From contig JAJFJT010000022.1 in the NCBI GenBank assembly GCA_021773795.1, positions 1-64,000 of the forward strand: a stretch of DNA of 64,000 nucleotides, read 5' to 3'. Under the pieces are notes generated by a model. It worked only from the letters and a program-made list of their open reading frames with translations. It ran no database searches and had not been told where the DNA came from. This DNA is from Gammaproteobacteria bacterium (GTDB lineage: Bacteria; Pseudomonadota; Gammaproteobacteria; HK1). Below, piece by piece: positions 37,937 to 46,638 of the stretch (its first letter is position 1; every line of letters begins with the position of its first letter). The position numbers and the translations under genes were made by a program.

Positions 37937-39162
37937 GGCTGTGTGCCCACATCCTTACTCTGACCGTAAAGCGGCGTCTCTCTAATTGGCAGATGGCAAA
38001 GTGCTGACAATAAGCCGAGCAACACGGCAACTCCCCAGATTGGCTGATACGAACCAAAGAAATCAAAGGCAATACCACCAAGCCAGGCGCCAAAAAAAGC
38101 ACCCGCCTGGTGACTGAGATAGACAATTCCAAACAGGGTCGCCATGTAGCGCACCCCAAAAATATGTGCCACCAGGCCGCTGGTCAGGGGCACCGTTGCC
38201 AGCCACAATAAGCCCATAGCGGCGGCAAAAATCAATACCGCAGCCTCGCTAGCGGGAGCAAACATAAACAGGAAAATCACCACCGCACGCATAAAATAAA
38301 GTCCCGCGAGCAGCCTTGTGCGGCTGAAACGATCCGCAAGAAAGCCAAATAGCGTGGTGCCAATGATATTGAAGAAGCCGATCAGTGCCAGCGCGCGGGC
38401 GGCCGTAGGCGGGCTCAGTCCCACGTCGCCCAGATAGGCAGGCAGATGCACGGCGATAAAGCTCACGTGAAATCCACAGACAAAGAAACCCACACTCAAT
38501 AACTGATAGGCACGCTGGGATACGGCCTCTCGCACCGCACTGGAAAGCACCGTTGGGGCTTCCTCGGAGGGCAACTCCACGGCGGCTGGAGCCTTGCTAA
38601 AGGCCAGCGCCAACGGCAGCACCAGTGCGGCTAATAACGCAAGCACCAGCAACGCGCCCGACCAGCCATAACTGGAGATCCATAGCTGCGTCAGCGGGGG
38701 CAAGACAAACTGCCCAATGGAACCACCTGCAGTGGTAAGGCCCAGGGCAATGCCCCGGCGCTCGGGAGAAACCAGGCGCCCCACCGCCCCCAGCACTACC
38801 GCAAAACCGGCAGCAGAGGCCCCAAAGCCCACCATCAAACCGGCACCCAAATTGAGGTCAAATGGCCCCGAGGCCTGCGCCATCACGGATAAACCACCCC
38901 CATAGGCCAAACTGCCGATGATGAGCACCCGTGCCGCCCCAAATTTGTCCGCCAACGCCCCCGTCAACGGCTCACACAGACCGATAACAATGCTTTGCAG
39001 CGCCAACGCAAAACCAAAGCTTCCCCGATCCAGAGATAGGTCGACGGATATTGGATAGAGAAATAGCCCGAAGACCTGACGTATGCCGCGGCTCAGGGTA
39101 ATGATGATGGCCGCACAGCCCGCGACGAATATAAACCGGCCGGACAGACTGGCCGTACGCAT
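37933..39162 (-). CDS. MFS-family transporter, 409 aa
   Basis: Twelve membrane helices, with the MFS loop 2-3 pattern GALADKFGAARVL and the second-half copy FLADRFSRTRLLAG. The N-terminal TLSRGIRQVFGLFLYPIS and SPERRGIALGLTTAGGSIGQF resemble monocarboxylate-type or oxalate/formate-type members, but the substrate cannot be named. It ends inside the last codons of thiD (convergent) and lies 48 bases downstream of the heme O synthase gene on the same strand, where an oxidase cluster often keeps heme A synthase. Confidence 0.9.
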   Translation of the reverse strand: MRTASLSGRFIFVAGCAAIIITLSRGIRQVFGLFLYPISVDLSLDRGSFGFALALQSIVIGLCEPLTGALADKFGAARVLIIGSLAYGGGLSVMAQASGPFDLNLGAGLMVGFGASAAGFAVVLGAVGRLVSPERRGIALGLTTAGGSIGQFVLPPLTQLWISSYGWSGALLVLALLAALVLPLALAFSKAPAAVELPSEEAPTVLSSAVREAVSQRAYQLLSVGFFVCGFHVSFIAVHLPAYLGDVGLSPPTAARALALIGFFNIIGTTLFGFLADRFSRTRLLAGLYFMRAVVIFLFMFAPASEAAVLIFAAAMGLLWLATVPLTSGLVAHIFGVRYMATLFGIVYLSHQAGAFFGAWLGGIAFDFFGSYQPIWGVAVLLGLLSALCHLPIRETPLYGQSKDVGTQP

Positions 39163-39210
39163 CTCAGGAAGCCGCTATAGCCATCAAGTCAGCTTGCGTA
39201 GGAAGGCAGC

Positions 39211-40116
39211 TCAAAACAGCAACAGGTAATGGTCAGCCAGCAGCAGACTAAACAGGCCCATGAGATAAACGATGGAGTAATTGAAGGTCTTCATGGGGAT
39301 CTTCTTGTCCTTCCCCAGGTACAGGGTGATGGCGTAATAAAGGAACACGCCGTCGAGCACCAATGTACCTAGCAGGTAAAGCAAACCGCTCATACGGGTG
39401 ATAAAGGGCAGCAGCGTCACCAACGTCAATACCACCGTATAGAGCAATACCTGCAGGCGGGTAAAAGCCAAGCCGTGGGTAACCGGCAACATGGGGATAT
39501 CTGCCTTGGCATATTCCTTTTGGCGATGGATGGCCAGGGCCCAGAAGTGTGGCGGTGTCCAGGCAAAAATGATCAGAAAGAGCAGCCAGGCATTGGGATC
39601 GATACTACCGGTTACCGCGGTCCAGCCCAGCACCGGGGGCATGGCACCCGCAGCCCCACCGATGACGATATTCTGTGGCGTAGCCCGCTTGAGAAACATA
39701 GTATAGATCACCGAATAGCCCACCATGGACGCCACCGCCAGGGCCGCGGTGAGCCCGTTCACAAAAAGCCCCAGGCTAACGGCTGAAAACACACAAAGCG
39801 CAATGGCAAACAGCAGGGCAGGGAGGACATCAATAGCCCCGGTGGGCAGGGGGCGACGCCGGGTGCGAGCCATCAGCCCGTCAATGCGCTGGTCGACCAC
39901 ATGATTGACTGCCGCACCAGAGGCGGCCGCGAGACCGATACCAATACTGCCCCAAAAAAGCGCGCTGGCTGGCACCATTCCAGGTGCCGCCAAAAACATT
40001 CCCACGATGGCGGTAAAAACGATAAGCACCACCACCCGTGGTTTACATAATTCGAGATAGTTGCGCCAGCCAGCGATAGGCGCATTAGCCACGGTAGTTT
40101 GTTCGGGGGTGGACAT
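39211..40116 (-). CDS. ctaB: heme O synthase (protoheme IX farnesyltransferase)
   Basis: At 301 residues it is a nine-helix UbiA-family prenyltransferase with the two aspartate-rich sites NHVVDQRIDGLMARTRRRPLPTG and the second-half LAIHRQKEYAKADIPMLPVTHG. It adds a farnesyl group to heme B to form heme O, the precursor of heme A. It is the last cox-related gene in the cluster. Heme A synthase (ctaA), which normally precedes it, is absent between 40117 and 40198. Confidence 0.96.
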   Translation of the reverse strand: MSTPEQTTVANAPIAGWRNYLELCKPRVVVLIVFTAIVGMFLAAPGMVPASALFWGSIGIGLAAASGAAVNHVVDQRIDGLMARTRRRPLPTGAIDVLPALLFAIALCVFSAVSLGLFVNGLTAALAVASMVGYSVIYTMFLKRATPQNIVIGGAAGAMPPVLGWTAVTGSIDPNAWLLFLIIFAWTPPHFWALAIHRQKEYAKADIPMLPVTHGLAFTRLQVLLYTVVLTLVTLLPFITRMSGLLYLLGTLVLDGVFLYYAITLYLGKDKKIPMKTFNYSIVYLMGLFSLLLADHYLLLF

Positions 40117-40198
40117 CGAAAGGCCTCAGCGGCACGCAACAGGGAAATGCATTATAGCCCGAGAATATAGCCGGCTCAGACCCTGCTTGCCGGGGTCA

Positions 40199-40780
40199 TC
40201 AGGCCAGCTTCATCAGGCGCTGTAAATCCTTTAACAGCCCCTTTGCCGGCAAGCCCGCGGGAAAATACATCATCAGCAGACCCTTGGGGTCTACCAGATA
40301 AATCCGGCCCGACTCGAAGGGATTGTTTAGCTGCGGATCGGGCAGGCCGCCCCACTGACTATCAGCCTGCATCAACAGTAGCTCTGGATGCTGCTCCAGT
40401 AGAAACTTTCGTAACTCCGCTCCCACCCGCTCCCGGGATATATACAGGCGCCGGACTCGATCCATGTCCTTCCCTGTAGCGAGCCGTACCTGGCGCGTAT
40501 CATGCAGCGATTGGCGGCAGGCTTCGACGCATTGGCCCCCTTCATTAATAATGACCAGTGTCCATTTTTCCTTGAGTTGGACGTTCTTGCCGTTCTCGGC
40601 TTGTAAACCGGCCACGGCGAAAGGCTGGGGAGGAATAACCAAGATTCCGTGATTCGCCATACCCGTGGGACGCCACTCCTCGGGCCCCCAAACCAGTAAA
40701 ACAGATAAAAGCACCGGCGCAATAAACAAGCCGAGCACCGCCAGCATATAGATTCGTGTTTTAGCGATCTTCGTAAGCAT
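40199..40780 (-). CDS. Sco-like/thioredoxin-fold protein of the oxidase cluster, 193 aa
   Basis: One N-terminal helix (about residues 11-31) anchors the protein; the rest should face the periplasm. The strand WTLVIINEGG is followed by Cys84-x3-Cys88, the cysteine spacing of Sco copper chaperones, and IYLVDPKGLLMMYFP matches the Sco strand after the metal site. The conserved copper-binding histidine before that strand is missing (NNPFESGR stands there). So it may be a thiol-disulfide protein that prepares CuA rather than a copper carrier. It lies between surf1 and heme O synthase, where many gammaproteobacterial clusters carry this small protein. Confidence 0.78.
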   Translation of the reverse strand: MLTKIAKTRIYMLAVLGLFIAPVLLSVLLVWGPEEWRPTGMANHGILVIPPQPFAVAGLQAENGKNVQLKEKWTLVIINEGGQCVEACRQSLHDTRQVRLATGKDMDRVRRLYISRERVGAELRKFLLEQHPELLLMQADSQWGGLPDPQLNNPFESGRIYLVDPKGLLMMYFPAGLPAKGLLKDLQRLMKLA

Positions 40781-40917
40781 GAAATAAATCTTCTCTAAGC
40801 CGTGTTGCTCGCCAAGCCAAAATAACTGGCTCAGTAAACACTCCGCGGAGTTGGAGGATTAAAAGTTGAGATGTATACAATTGTGTTAGCTGCTTCGGTT
40901 GGCCTATAAGCCACTGA

Positions 40918-41643
40918 CTAAGCTGTCCGCCGCGCCACCAGGAAACAGACAAACACAAAGATGAGCGCCAGGCCAAACCATTGTATGGCATAAGCCCGAT
41001 GTCTCGCGGCACCGAGGCTGCTACCCACCGGTTGCCATGCGCGCACAAAGCCACTAGGGCTATCCGGGTTGAGCAACACCACCACAGGTAACAGATTAAG
41101 CCCCGTAGCCTGTTCCATGCGATTGAAATCCACATACTGGATTACGCGCGGCCACGCACTGGCTTCATAGCCGCCGGGGCCAAGGAGCAACACCTCGGCC
41201 GGCGGCAAGGTGATAAGTCCCTGCAGTTGCAATTCCTCTGTCAACGTCGCGATAACAGGCAAGTGCTCACGACTTGATCCCAGTGCCAGCCAGCCGCGGT
41301 TTATCAACACTGCATCCTTGCCATTGGCCAATAGCAAGGGGGACAACACATGGTAGCCTGCCACGCCGCGATGGACGCGATTATCGAGCAAAAAATCGTC
41401 TCCCTGGACAAAACGACCTGCCAGGCGTGTGCGCCGATAACGCAAGGCCTGATAATCGAGCACCGAGCCATTCAGGACTGCGGGGGCTTGCTGGGCCCGG
41501 GCTGCATAGCGGTCATCCAAGGCCTGCTTTTCGGCGGACCGTGATAACTGCCAGATACCCAAGCCAACGAGCAATCCCGCCGCAGCAATAACGATAATCA
41601 GGATGCCTGCCCGATATAAAATATCGCTCCTTAAACCTGGCAT
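40918..41643 (-). CDS. SURF1-family oxidase assembly protein, 241 aa
   Basis: Two membrane helices, near residues 10-30 and at the C-terminus (FGLALIFVFVCFLVARR), enclose a periplasmic domain with the SURF1 pattern: GIWQLSRSAEKQAL, RRTRLAGRFV, LLDNRVHRGVAGYHVLSPL, and NRGWLALGSSR. SURF1 (Shy1) helps put heme A into CoxA. I place the start at the ATG at 41643 (MPGLRSDILYR); an upstream frame to 41679 would add twelve residues. It is divergent from the DUF2909 gene, sharing a 72-base promoter space. Confidence 0.9.
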   Translation of the reverse strand: MPGLRSDILYRAGILIIVIAAAGLLVGLGIWQLSRSAEKQALDDRYAARAQQAPAVLNGSVLDYQALRYRRTRLAGRFVQGDDFLLDNRVHRGVAGYHVLSPLLLANGKDAVLINRGWLALGSSREHLPVIATLTEELQLQGLITLPPAEVLLLGPGGYEASAWPRVIQYVDFNRMEQATGLNLLPVVVLLNPDSPSGFVRAWQPVGSSLGAARHRAYAIQWFGLALIFVFVCFLVARRTA

Positions 41644-41715
41644 CACGCAGCCTGAATCCCCATTGTAGCGCCGGCCCATCGTATAATGCCGTGTATTGTC
41701 ACTGGAGGCACACCG

Positions 41716-41928
41716 ATGCTGGGAAAATACCTCGTAGTTGCACTATTTATCGCCATTCTTCTGAGTCTGGGCTCGGCACTATACGCCATGCTCAACAGCA
41801 AAAAAGGCGGTCCGGAAAAAACCGCGCGAGCCCTGACGCTACGCATCGGTCTGTCCCTCGGATTATTTCTGTTGTTGCTTGGACTGTTTGCCTCAGGATT
41901 TATCCAGCCACATGGCGTCATTCCCTGA
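41716..41928 (+). CDS. DUF2909 twin-helix membrane protein, 70 aa
   Basis: Two hydrophobic helices (about residues 4-24 and 44-64) with a short basic link (KKGGPEKTARALTLR) give the DUF2909 twin-transmembrane plan. The gene lies in the oxidase cluster, opposite in direction to the cox genes, as it does in many Proteobacteria, and is presumed to take part in oxidase assembly. GGAGG stands eight bases before the ATG at 41716. A terminator shared with coxC follows. Confidence 0.88.
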   Translation: MLGKYLVVALFIAILLSLGSALYAMLNSKKGGPEKTARALTLRIGLSLGLFLLLLGLFASGFIQPHGVIP

Positions 41929-41952
41929 CGCGCTAATTCGCCACAAAAAAAA

Positions 41953-41973
41953 GGCGCTGCCTATGGCAGCGCC
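41953..41973. terminator. bidirectional terminator between DUF2909 and coxC
   Basis: GGCGCTGCC pairs with GGCAGCGCC around TAT, with a run of A before and T-rich bases after. It lies between the ends of the convergent DUF2909 (plus) and coxC (minus) genes. Confidence 0.9.
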
Positions 41974-41993
41974 TTTGCTTTCAATAAGAACTG

Positions 41994-42860
41994 CTACAGC
42001 CAGTACACAAAGATAAACAGGCCCAGCCACACCACATCCACAAAGTGCCAGTACCACGCCACTGCCTCAAAGGCGAAATGATTGTCCGGAGTGAAATGCC
42101 CCTTCAGTGCACGGAAAAAAATCACTGCCAGCATGATGGCACCAATAGTGACGTGCAGGCCATGGAAACCAGTCAACATATAGAAAGTTGATCCGTAAAT
42201 CCCTGACTCCAGAGTTAAATTCAGTTCGCTAAAGCCATGGGCATATTCGGTTGCCTGAAAGCCGATGAACAAGGCCCCCAAAATCACCGTCAGCGCGAGG
42301 CCCAGAGTAAACTGGGTACGATTGTTCTTGAGCAAACCCCAGTGCGCCCAGGTAACCGTGGCGCCACTGGAAAGCAGAATGATGGTATTCAGGGCCGGCA
42401 ATCCCCAAGCCCCCATGGCCTCAAAATGGCCACCCAACTGCCCTGGACCATTGGTTGGCCACACCGCATCAAATGTTGGATGCAATAGCTGACCAGTCAG
42501 CGCCTCGCTACCCAAACCACCCAACCAGGGCACCGAGAAGTTACGCACGTAATAAAGAGTGCCAAAAAAAGCTGCGAAGAACGCCACCTCAGAGAAGATG
42601 AACCACGCCATACTCCAACGATAACTATGATCAACCTGATCGTTGTAAAGCCCCGCCTCGCTCTCACGGATAACCGCGCTAAACCAACCAAAGATCATCA
42701 CCAGCAGAATGACGAAACCAAGCAACATCGCCATTGAACCCGCACTGGCACCATTTAAAAAGGCACCAAAACCGGCAAATAGCGTGAATAGCCCCGCAGT
42801 TCCAACAAAGGGTAAGACACTACCTTCAGGTACGTAATAAGCGCTCTGTGCGTCAGACAT
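41994..42860 (-). CDS. coxC: cytochrome c oxidase subunit III
   Basis: Seven helices and the subunit III signature: YRWSMAWFIFSEVAFFAAFFGTLYYVR, WGLPALNTIILLSSGATVTWAHWGL and the C-terminal GLHVTIGAI ... WYWHFVDVVWLGLF. The 288-aa length fits an aa3-type subunit with a slightly extended loop. It lies in the cox operon after ctaG (gap 50 bases). Confidence 0.97.
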   Translation of the reverse strand: MSDAQSAYYVPEGSVLPFVGTAGLFTLFAGFGAFLNGASAGSMAMLLGFVILLVMIFGWFSAVIRESEAGLYNDQVDHSYRWSMAWFIFSEVAFFAAFFGTLYYVRNFSVPWLGGLGSEALTGQLLHPTFDAVWPTNGPGQLGGHFEAMGAWGLPALNTIILLSSGATVTWAHWGLLKNNRTQFTLGLALTVILGALFIGFQATEYAHGFSELNLTLESGIYGSTFYMLTGFHGLHVTIGAIMLAVIFFRALKGHFTPDNHFAFEAVAWYWHFVDVVWLGLFIFVYWL

Positions 42861-42910
42861 CGTCGCGCATCCTCTCGTTAAGACTTAACTCAGTATGGGT
42901 CCGGGCTAAA

Positions 42911-43438
42911 TCAGCCCTCACCCCCGGATTTAAAAAACGTATAAGCCAGCGTAATGGTATTGATCTCTTTGGGAAGCGCCTTGTCCACGATAAAACGTAG
43001 CGGCATTTCCTCCTCTTGACCCGCCTCCAGGCGTTGCTGGTTAAAACAAAAGCATTCAGTCTTGCTGAAATAACGCGCTGACCGGCTGGGGGTCACACTG
43101 GGCACCGCCTGTCCCACCACCGCTACTTCAGATAAATTCCTGGCGTAATAGCTGGCTGCGTACACCTTGCCCGGATGAACCCGCAGACTCTTCTGGTTCG
43201 GATGGAACGTCCACGGCAGCTGACTGTTCACATTCGCCGTAAACTCCACCGTTACCCAACGCTTCTCATCTACAATCCCGTCCAGTCCCTCGGCGTTGGC
43301 CACCCCGGTTTTGCCATTAAGCCCAGTCAGATCACAAAGCACGTCATAGAGCGGCACCATGGCGAAACCAAAACCGAACATCGCCACCGCCACCAGGGCA
43401 AGCCGCGCGGTAACACGCCTGTTAGCGACATCTCCCAC
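42911..43438 (-). CDS. ctaG: cytochrome c oxidase copper chaperone CtaG/Cox11
   Basis: One N-terminal helix (about residues 10-30) is followed by a periplasmic beta-sandwich with the Cox11 copper site: KTECFCFNQQ (C-x-C), and YDVLCDLTGLNG next to the helix. Cox11 delivers copper to the CuB site of CoxA. The start is a GTG at 43438. It lies just after the 36-aa assembly protein (5-base gap) and before coxC. Confidence 0.94.
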   Translation of the reverse strand: MGDVANRRVTARLALVAVAMFGFGFAMVPLYDVLCDLTGLNGKTGVANAEGLDGIVDEKRWVTVEFTANVNSQLPWTFHPNQKSLRVHPGKVYAASYYARNLSEVAVVGQAVPSVTPSRSARYFSKTECFCFNQQRLEAGQEEEMPLRFIVDKALPKEINTITLAYTFFKSGGEG

Positions 43439-43443
43439 GTCTC

Positions 43444-43554
43444 TTATGTCCCGCGCGCAACCTGCAACAAGATAAAGCCCAGATAAAAACTGAAGGCTAC
43501 GGTTATAAGGATCAGCGCAGTGCGCAGATTGGCACGACGCAAATTCTTATTCAT
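43444..43554 (-). CDS. small cytochrome oxidase assembly protein, 36 aa
   Basis: This tiny frame begins MNKNLRRANLRTALILI and has one membrane helix (about residues 12-33), ending VARGT. It lies exactly between coxA and ctaG, with GAGAGG ahead of the ATG at 43554. A basic 10-residue head then a single helix is the form of the small oxidase assembly protein often found at this position in gammaproteobacterial cox operons. Confidence 0.8.
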   Translation of the reverse strand: MNKNLRRANLRTALILITVAFSFYLGFILLQVARGT

Positions 43555-43581
43555 GGCCACCTCTCTCATCCCGGATGCCAA

Positions 43582-45150
43582 CTAACTGACCTTTGGCGCT
43601 TCATTAAAGCTGTGATAAGGCGGAGGAGAGCTCAGGGTCCATTCCAAACCCTCGGCATCTTCCCACACCTCATCAGTGGCCGGTTCGCCACCGCGCACGG
43701 CCTTGATCACGACCCAGAGGAAAATCAGCTGCACCACACCGAAGACAAAACCACCGATGCTGGAGACCATATTCCAATCCGCGAACTGCAGCGCGTAGTC
43801 AGGAATACGACGTGGCATGCCGGCAAGCCCCAGGAAGTGCTGAGGGAAGAACAACACGTTAAAGGAGATGGCGGTCAGCCAGAAATGCAGCTTACCGAGC
43901 TTCTCGTCGTACATATAACCGGTCCACTTGGGCAGCCAATAATAAGCACCACTGAAGATTGCGAAAACGGCACCCGTCACCAGCGTGTAGTGGAAGTGGG
44001 CGACGATGAAATAGCTATCGTGATACTGCACGTCAGTGGGTGCGGTGCCCATCATCACCCCAGTAAAACCACCGAAGGTAAACATCACTACCACTCCAAG
44101 GGCAAACAGCATCGGTGTTTCGAAGGTCATAGAACCGCGCCACATAGTGGCCAGCCAGTTGAATACCTTGACCCCGGTAGGCACGGCAATCAGCACCGTT
44201 GCATACATGAAGTAGAGCTGACCGGAAATCGGCATGCCCACGGTGAACATATGATGCGCCCAGACGATCATGGACAGGAAGGCGATGGCCGCGGTGGCAT
44301 ATACCATGGAGGCATAGCCAAACAGCGGCTTACGGGCAAAGGTCGGAATGACCTGGGAGATAAGCCCGAAGGCCGGCAGGACCATGATGTAGACCTCGGG
44401 ATGCCCGAAGAACCAGAACAGGTGCTGGAACAGTACCGGATCACCACCACCCGCAGTATTAAAGAAGGAGGTGCCGAAGTACTGGTCGGTGAGCAGCATG
44501 GTCACCGCACCGGCAAATACCGGCATCACCGCAATCAACAGGAAGGCGGTAATCAACCAGGTCCAGACGAACATCGGCATCTTCAACAAGGTCATACCCG
44601 GTGCGCGCATATTAATGATGGTCACGATGATGTTAATGGCGCCCAGAATGGACGACATGCCCAACAGGTGCACGGTGAAGATCAGGAAGGGAAAGGCATC
44701 ACCGGTTTGCTGTACCAGCGGTGGATACATGGTCCAGCCAGCAGCGGGTGCACCGCCCTCCATGAATAGCGTGGAAACCAGCATGACTGCCGCAAAGGGC
44801 AACAACCAGAAACTCCAGTTATTCAATCTAGGCAGGGCCATATCCGGCGCCCCGATCATCAGCGGCACCTGCCAGTTGGCAAAACCCACCATGGCCGGCA
44901 TGACCGCACCAAAAACCATGATGAGCGCGTGCAGCGTAGTCATCTGGTTAAAGAAATGCGGGTTGACCAGCTGCAAACCCGGCTGGAACAGTTCGGCACG
45001 AATGACCAGTGCCATGGCACCACCCACAAAGAACATCGCCAAGGCAACGATGAGGTACATGTTGCCGATGTCTTTATGGTTAGTAGTGGTTATCCAGCGC
45101 ATGATGCCGCTCTTGGGACCATGTGCATCGTGATTACTTGCGGTATTCAT
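43582..45150 (-). CDS. coxA: cytochrome c oxidase subunit I (aa3 type)
   Basis: At 522 residues with 12 helices it has the heme-copper centre ligands: the histidine in TTLHALIMVF for the low-spin heme; WFFGHPEVY with the cross-linked His-Tyr pair; VWAHHMFTVG for the CuB histidines; and HFHYTLVTGA for the two heme ligands. The GHPEVY tyrosine and the helix-VI context fit an A-type proton-pumping oxidase. It is the second gene of the operon, 23 bases after coxB. Confidence 0.98.
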   Translation of the reverse strand: MNTASNHDAHGPKSGIMRWITTTNHKDIGNMYLIVALAMFFVGGAMALVIRAELFQPGLQLVNPHFFNQMTTLHALIMVFGAVMPAMVGFANWQVPLMIGAPDMALPRLNNWSFWLLPFAAVMLVSTLFMEGGAPAAGWTMYPPLVQQTGDAFPFLIFTVHLLGMSSILGAINIIVTIINMRAPGMTLLKMPMFVWTWLITAFLLIAVMPVFAGAVTMLLTDQYFGTSFFNTAGGGDPVLFQHLFWFFGHPEVYIMVLPAFGLISQVIPTFARKPLFGYASMVYATAAIAFLSMIVWAHHMFTVGMPISGQLYFMYATVLIAVPTGVKVFNWLATMWRGSMTFETPMLFALGVVVMFTFGGFTGVMMGTAPTDVQYHDSYFIVAHFHYTLVTGAVFAIFSGAYYWLPKWTGYMYDEKLGKLHFWLTAISFNVLFFPQHFLGLAGMPRRIPDYALQFADWNMVSSIGGFVFGVVQLIFLWVVIKAVRGGEPATDEVWEDAEGLEWTLSSPPPYHSFNEAPKVS

Positions 45151-45173
45151 CTATCTAATCCTCCGACCCGGCC

Positions 45174-46313
45174 TTAGTGCCGTTTCGCCTTAACATCAGA
45201 CGGCTGGACAGAATCGCCCACGGAATTCCCCAGTGCATTACGTTGGTAGCTGACTACGGCTGCAATATCGGTATCGCTGAGTTGCGCCGCAAAGGCCTGC
45301 ATCGCCGTGCCCTTTTTACCGTTCATCACGATATCGAGGTGACCATCCTGGGACCCGGTGACAATTGCGCTTCCGGTAATTGCCGGAAACACGCCAGGAA
45401 GACCCGCGCCATTAGCCTGATGACACGCTGCACAAGCGGTGTTGTAAACCTGCTCACCACGGGCCAGCAGCTCTGCCTTGCCCCAGCTCTTGCCGGCAGC
45501 GGCCTGTTCGGCCTTGGCGGCACCCTGCTTCTCGGCAATCCACTGGCGATATTCAGACTCGGACTTGGCCACTACGACAATAGGCATATAGCCATGGTCC
45601 TTGCCACACAGCTCAGCACACTGACCTCTGTAGGTTCCGGGGGTATCTATGCTTGCCCACATTTCGTTCATAAAGCCCGGGATGGCATCGCGTTTCATGC
45701 CGAAGGCCGGTATCCACCAGGAATGGATAACATCATCGGCAGTGATCAGGAAGCGGATACGCTTATTGACGGGGACCACCAACTCATTATCTACCTCAAG
45801 GAGATAATTCTTCACGCCGCTGGGATCACCGCCGTTTCTGACCTCCCGGCTAGTGGCGGCGAGATTACTGAAAAAGGAAACATCCTCATCCACGTATTCG
45901 TATTTCCATTTCCACTGATAACCGGTGACCTTGATGGTGATATCAGCCGCCTCACCCGTCTCCTCCATCAGAATGATGGCCTTGGTAGCGGGAATAGCCG
46001 TCCCGATCAGGATAAGAAAAGGAATGGTAGTCCAAACCACCTCGACAATGGTGCTGTGGGTGAACTTGGCAGCCACTGCTCCCTTGGATTTGCGATGATG
46101 GAGAATGGACCAGAACATGACCCCGAAAACACCGATAGCGATAACGACACACACCCACATCAGCAGAGTATGAAGGTCGAAAACAGCGCGGCTTATAGGA
46201 GTAACCCCTGGACTGAGGTTGAGGCTCCACGCTGCGAGCGCATCTGCCGTCCCCAGTGTTAGTCCAACACCCAACAGACCGTTGAGTCTCGTGCTTGTCT
46301 TGCTCCGGAACAT
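45174..46313 (-). CDS. coxB: cytochrome c oxidase subunit II with C-terminal cytochrome c domain
   Basis: The start at 46313 (MFRSKTSTRLNG) gives 379 residues: a signal peptide or first helix, two helices (about residues 50-75 and 90-112), then the CuA domain. The copper ligands are in IHSWWIPAFGMKRDAIPGF and QCAELCGKDHGYMPIVV (two Cys, two His, one Met). The last 80 residues add a cytochrome c domain with CAACH (near residue 300), so electrons enter through a fused cytochrome and the enzyme can be called caa3. A longer open frame to 46514 is not part of it. It is the first gene of the cluster. Confidence 0.96.
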   Translation of the reverse strand: MFRSKTSTRLNGLLGVGLTLGTADALAAWSLNLSPGVTPISRAVFDLHTLLMWVCVVIAIGVFGVMFWSILHHRKSKGAVAAKFTHSTIVEVVWTTIPFLILIGTAIPATKAIILMEETGEAADITIKVTGYQWKWKYEYVDEDVSFFSNLAATSREVRNGGDPSGVKNYLLEVDNELVVPVNKRIRFLITADDVIHSWWIPAFGMKRDAIPGFMNEMWASIDTPGTYRGQCAELCGKDHGYMPIVVVAKSESEYRQWIAEKQGAAKAEQAAAGKSWGKAELLARGEQVYNTACAACHQANGAGLPGVFPAITGSAIVTGSQDGHLDIVMNGKKGTAMQAFAAQLSDTDIAAVVSYQRNALGNSVGDSVQPSDVKAKRH

Positions 46314-46623
46314 CCCTTGGTTACTCCCAAGTTGGTGAACTTGTCGTATAAAAAATGGGGCTTCTATTGTTGCCATCACGCAGATGGCGGCAGACGAACG
46401 TCTGGCACAATGGCTTAATTCCCCTACCACCGCACGCTGATACCCAAAGCAAAGGAACTTTACCGAACCCTCCCTCGTATCAACACGCGAAAGATTTGCG
46501 CCGTCGTACGCCAAATTATTTTTCCGGCCATGGAGACCGTATTACCAGAGCGCACCAGCGCATACCCCGAAAACTCGCGCGAGCACAATACACCAGCCGT
46601 TTTAGGCGTGCAAGACCCTAAGT
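46314..46623. other. 310-bp region between coxB and bioC
   Basis: On the minus strand this is the cox promoter and leader region. It ends with AACTTGGGAGTAACCAAGG before the coxB ATG. The far end carries the hairpin described at 46612. I find no gene on the plus strand; the open frames there lack any start signal. Confidence 0.5.
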
Positions 46624-46638
46624 TTATAGGGTCTTTTT
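46612..46638. terminator. hairpin with T-run at the bioC stop
   Basis: AAGACCCTA (46612-46620) pairs with TAGGGTCTT (46627-46635) around a six-base loop; the plus strand then runs TTTTT. The bioC stop codon (46624-46626) lies in the loop. As drawn it would stop plus-strand transcription more than bioC, whose strand lacks the T-run. Confidence 0.45.

Noticed and set aside
43612-44769. 385-residue open frame opposite to coxA
   Set aside because: It is the antisense shadow of a highly conserved gene; rich in His and Gly as expected from the reverse of coxA codons.
45177-46262. 361-residue open frame opposite to coxB
   Set aside because: Antisense to coxB with its CuA and heme motifs; no start signal or domain.
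46314-46514. N-terminal extension of coxB
   Set aside because: Extra 67 residues have no family match; the signal-type start is at 46313.
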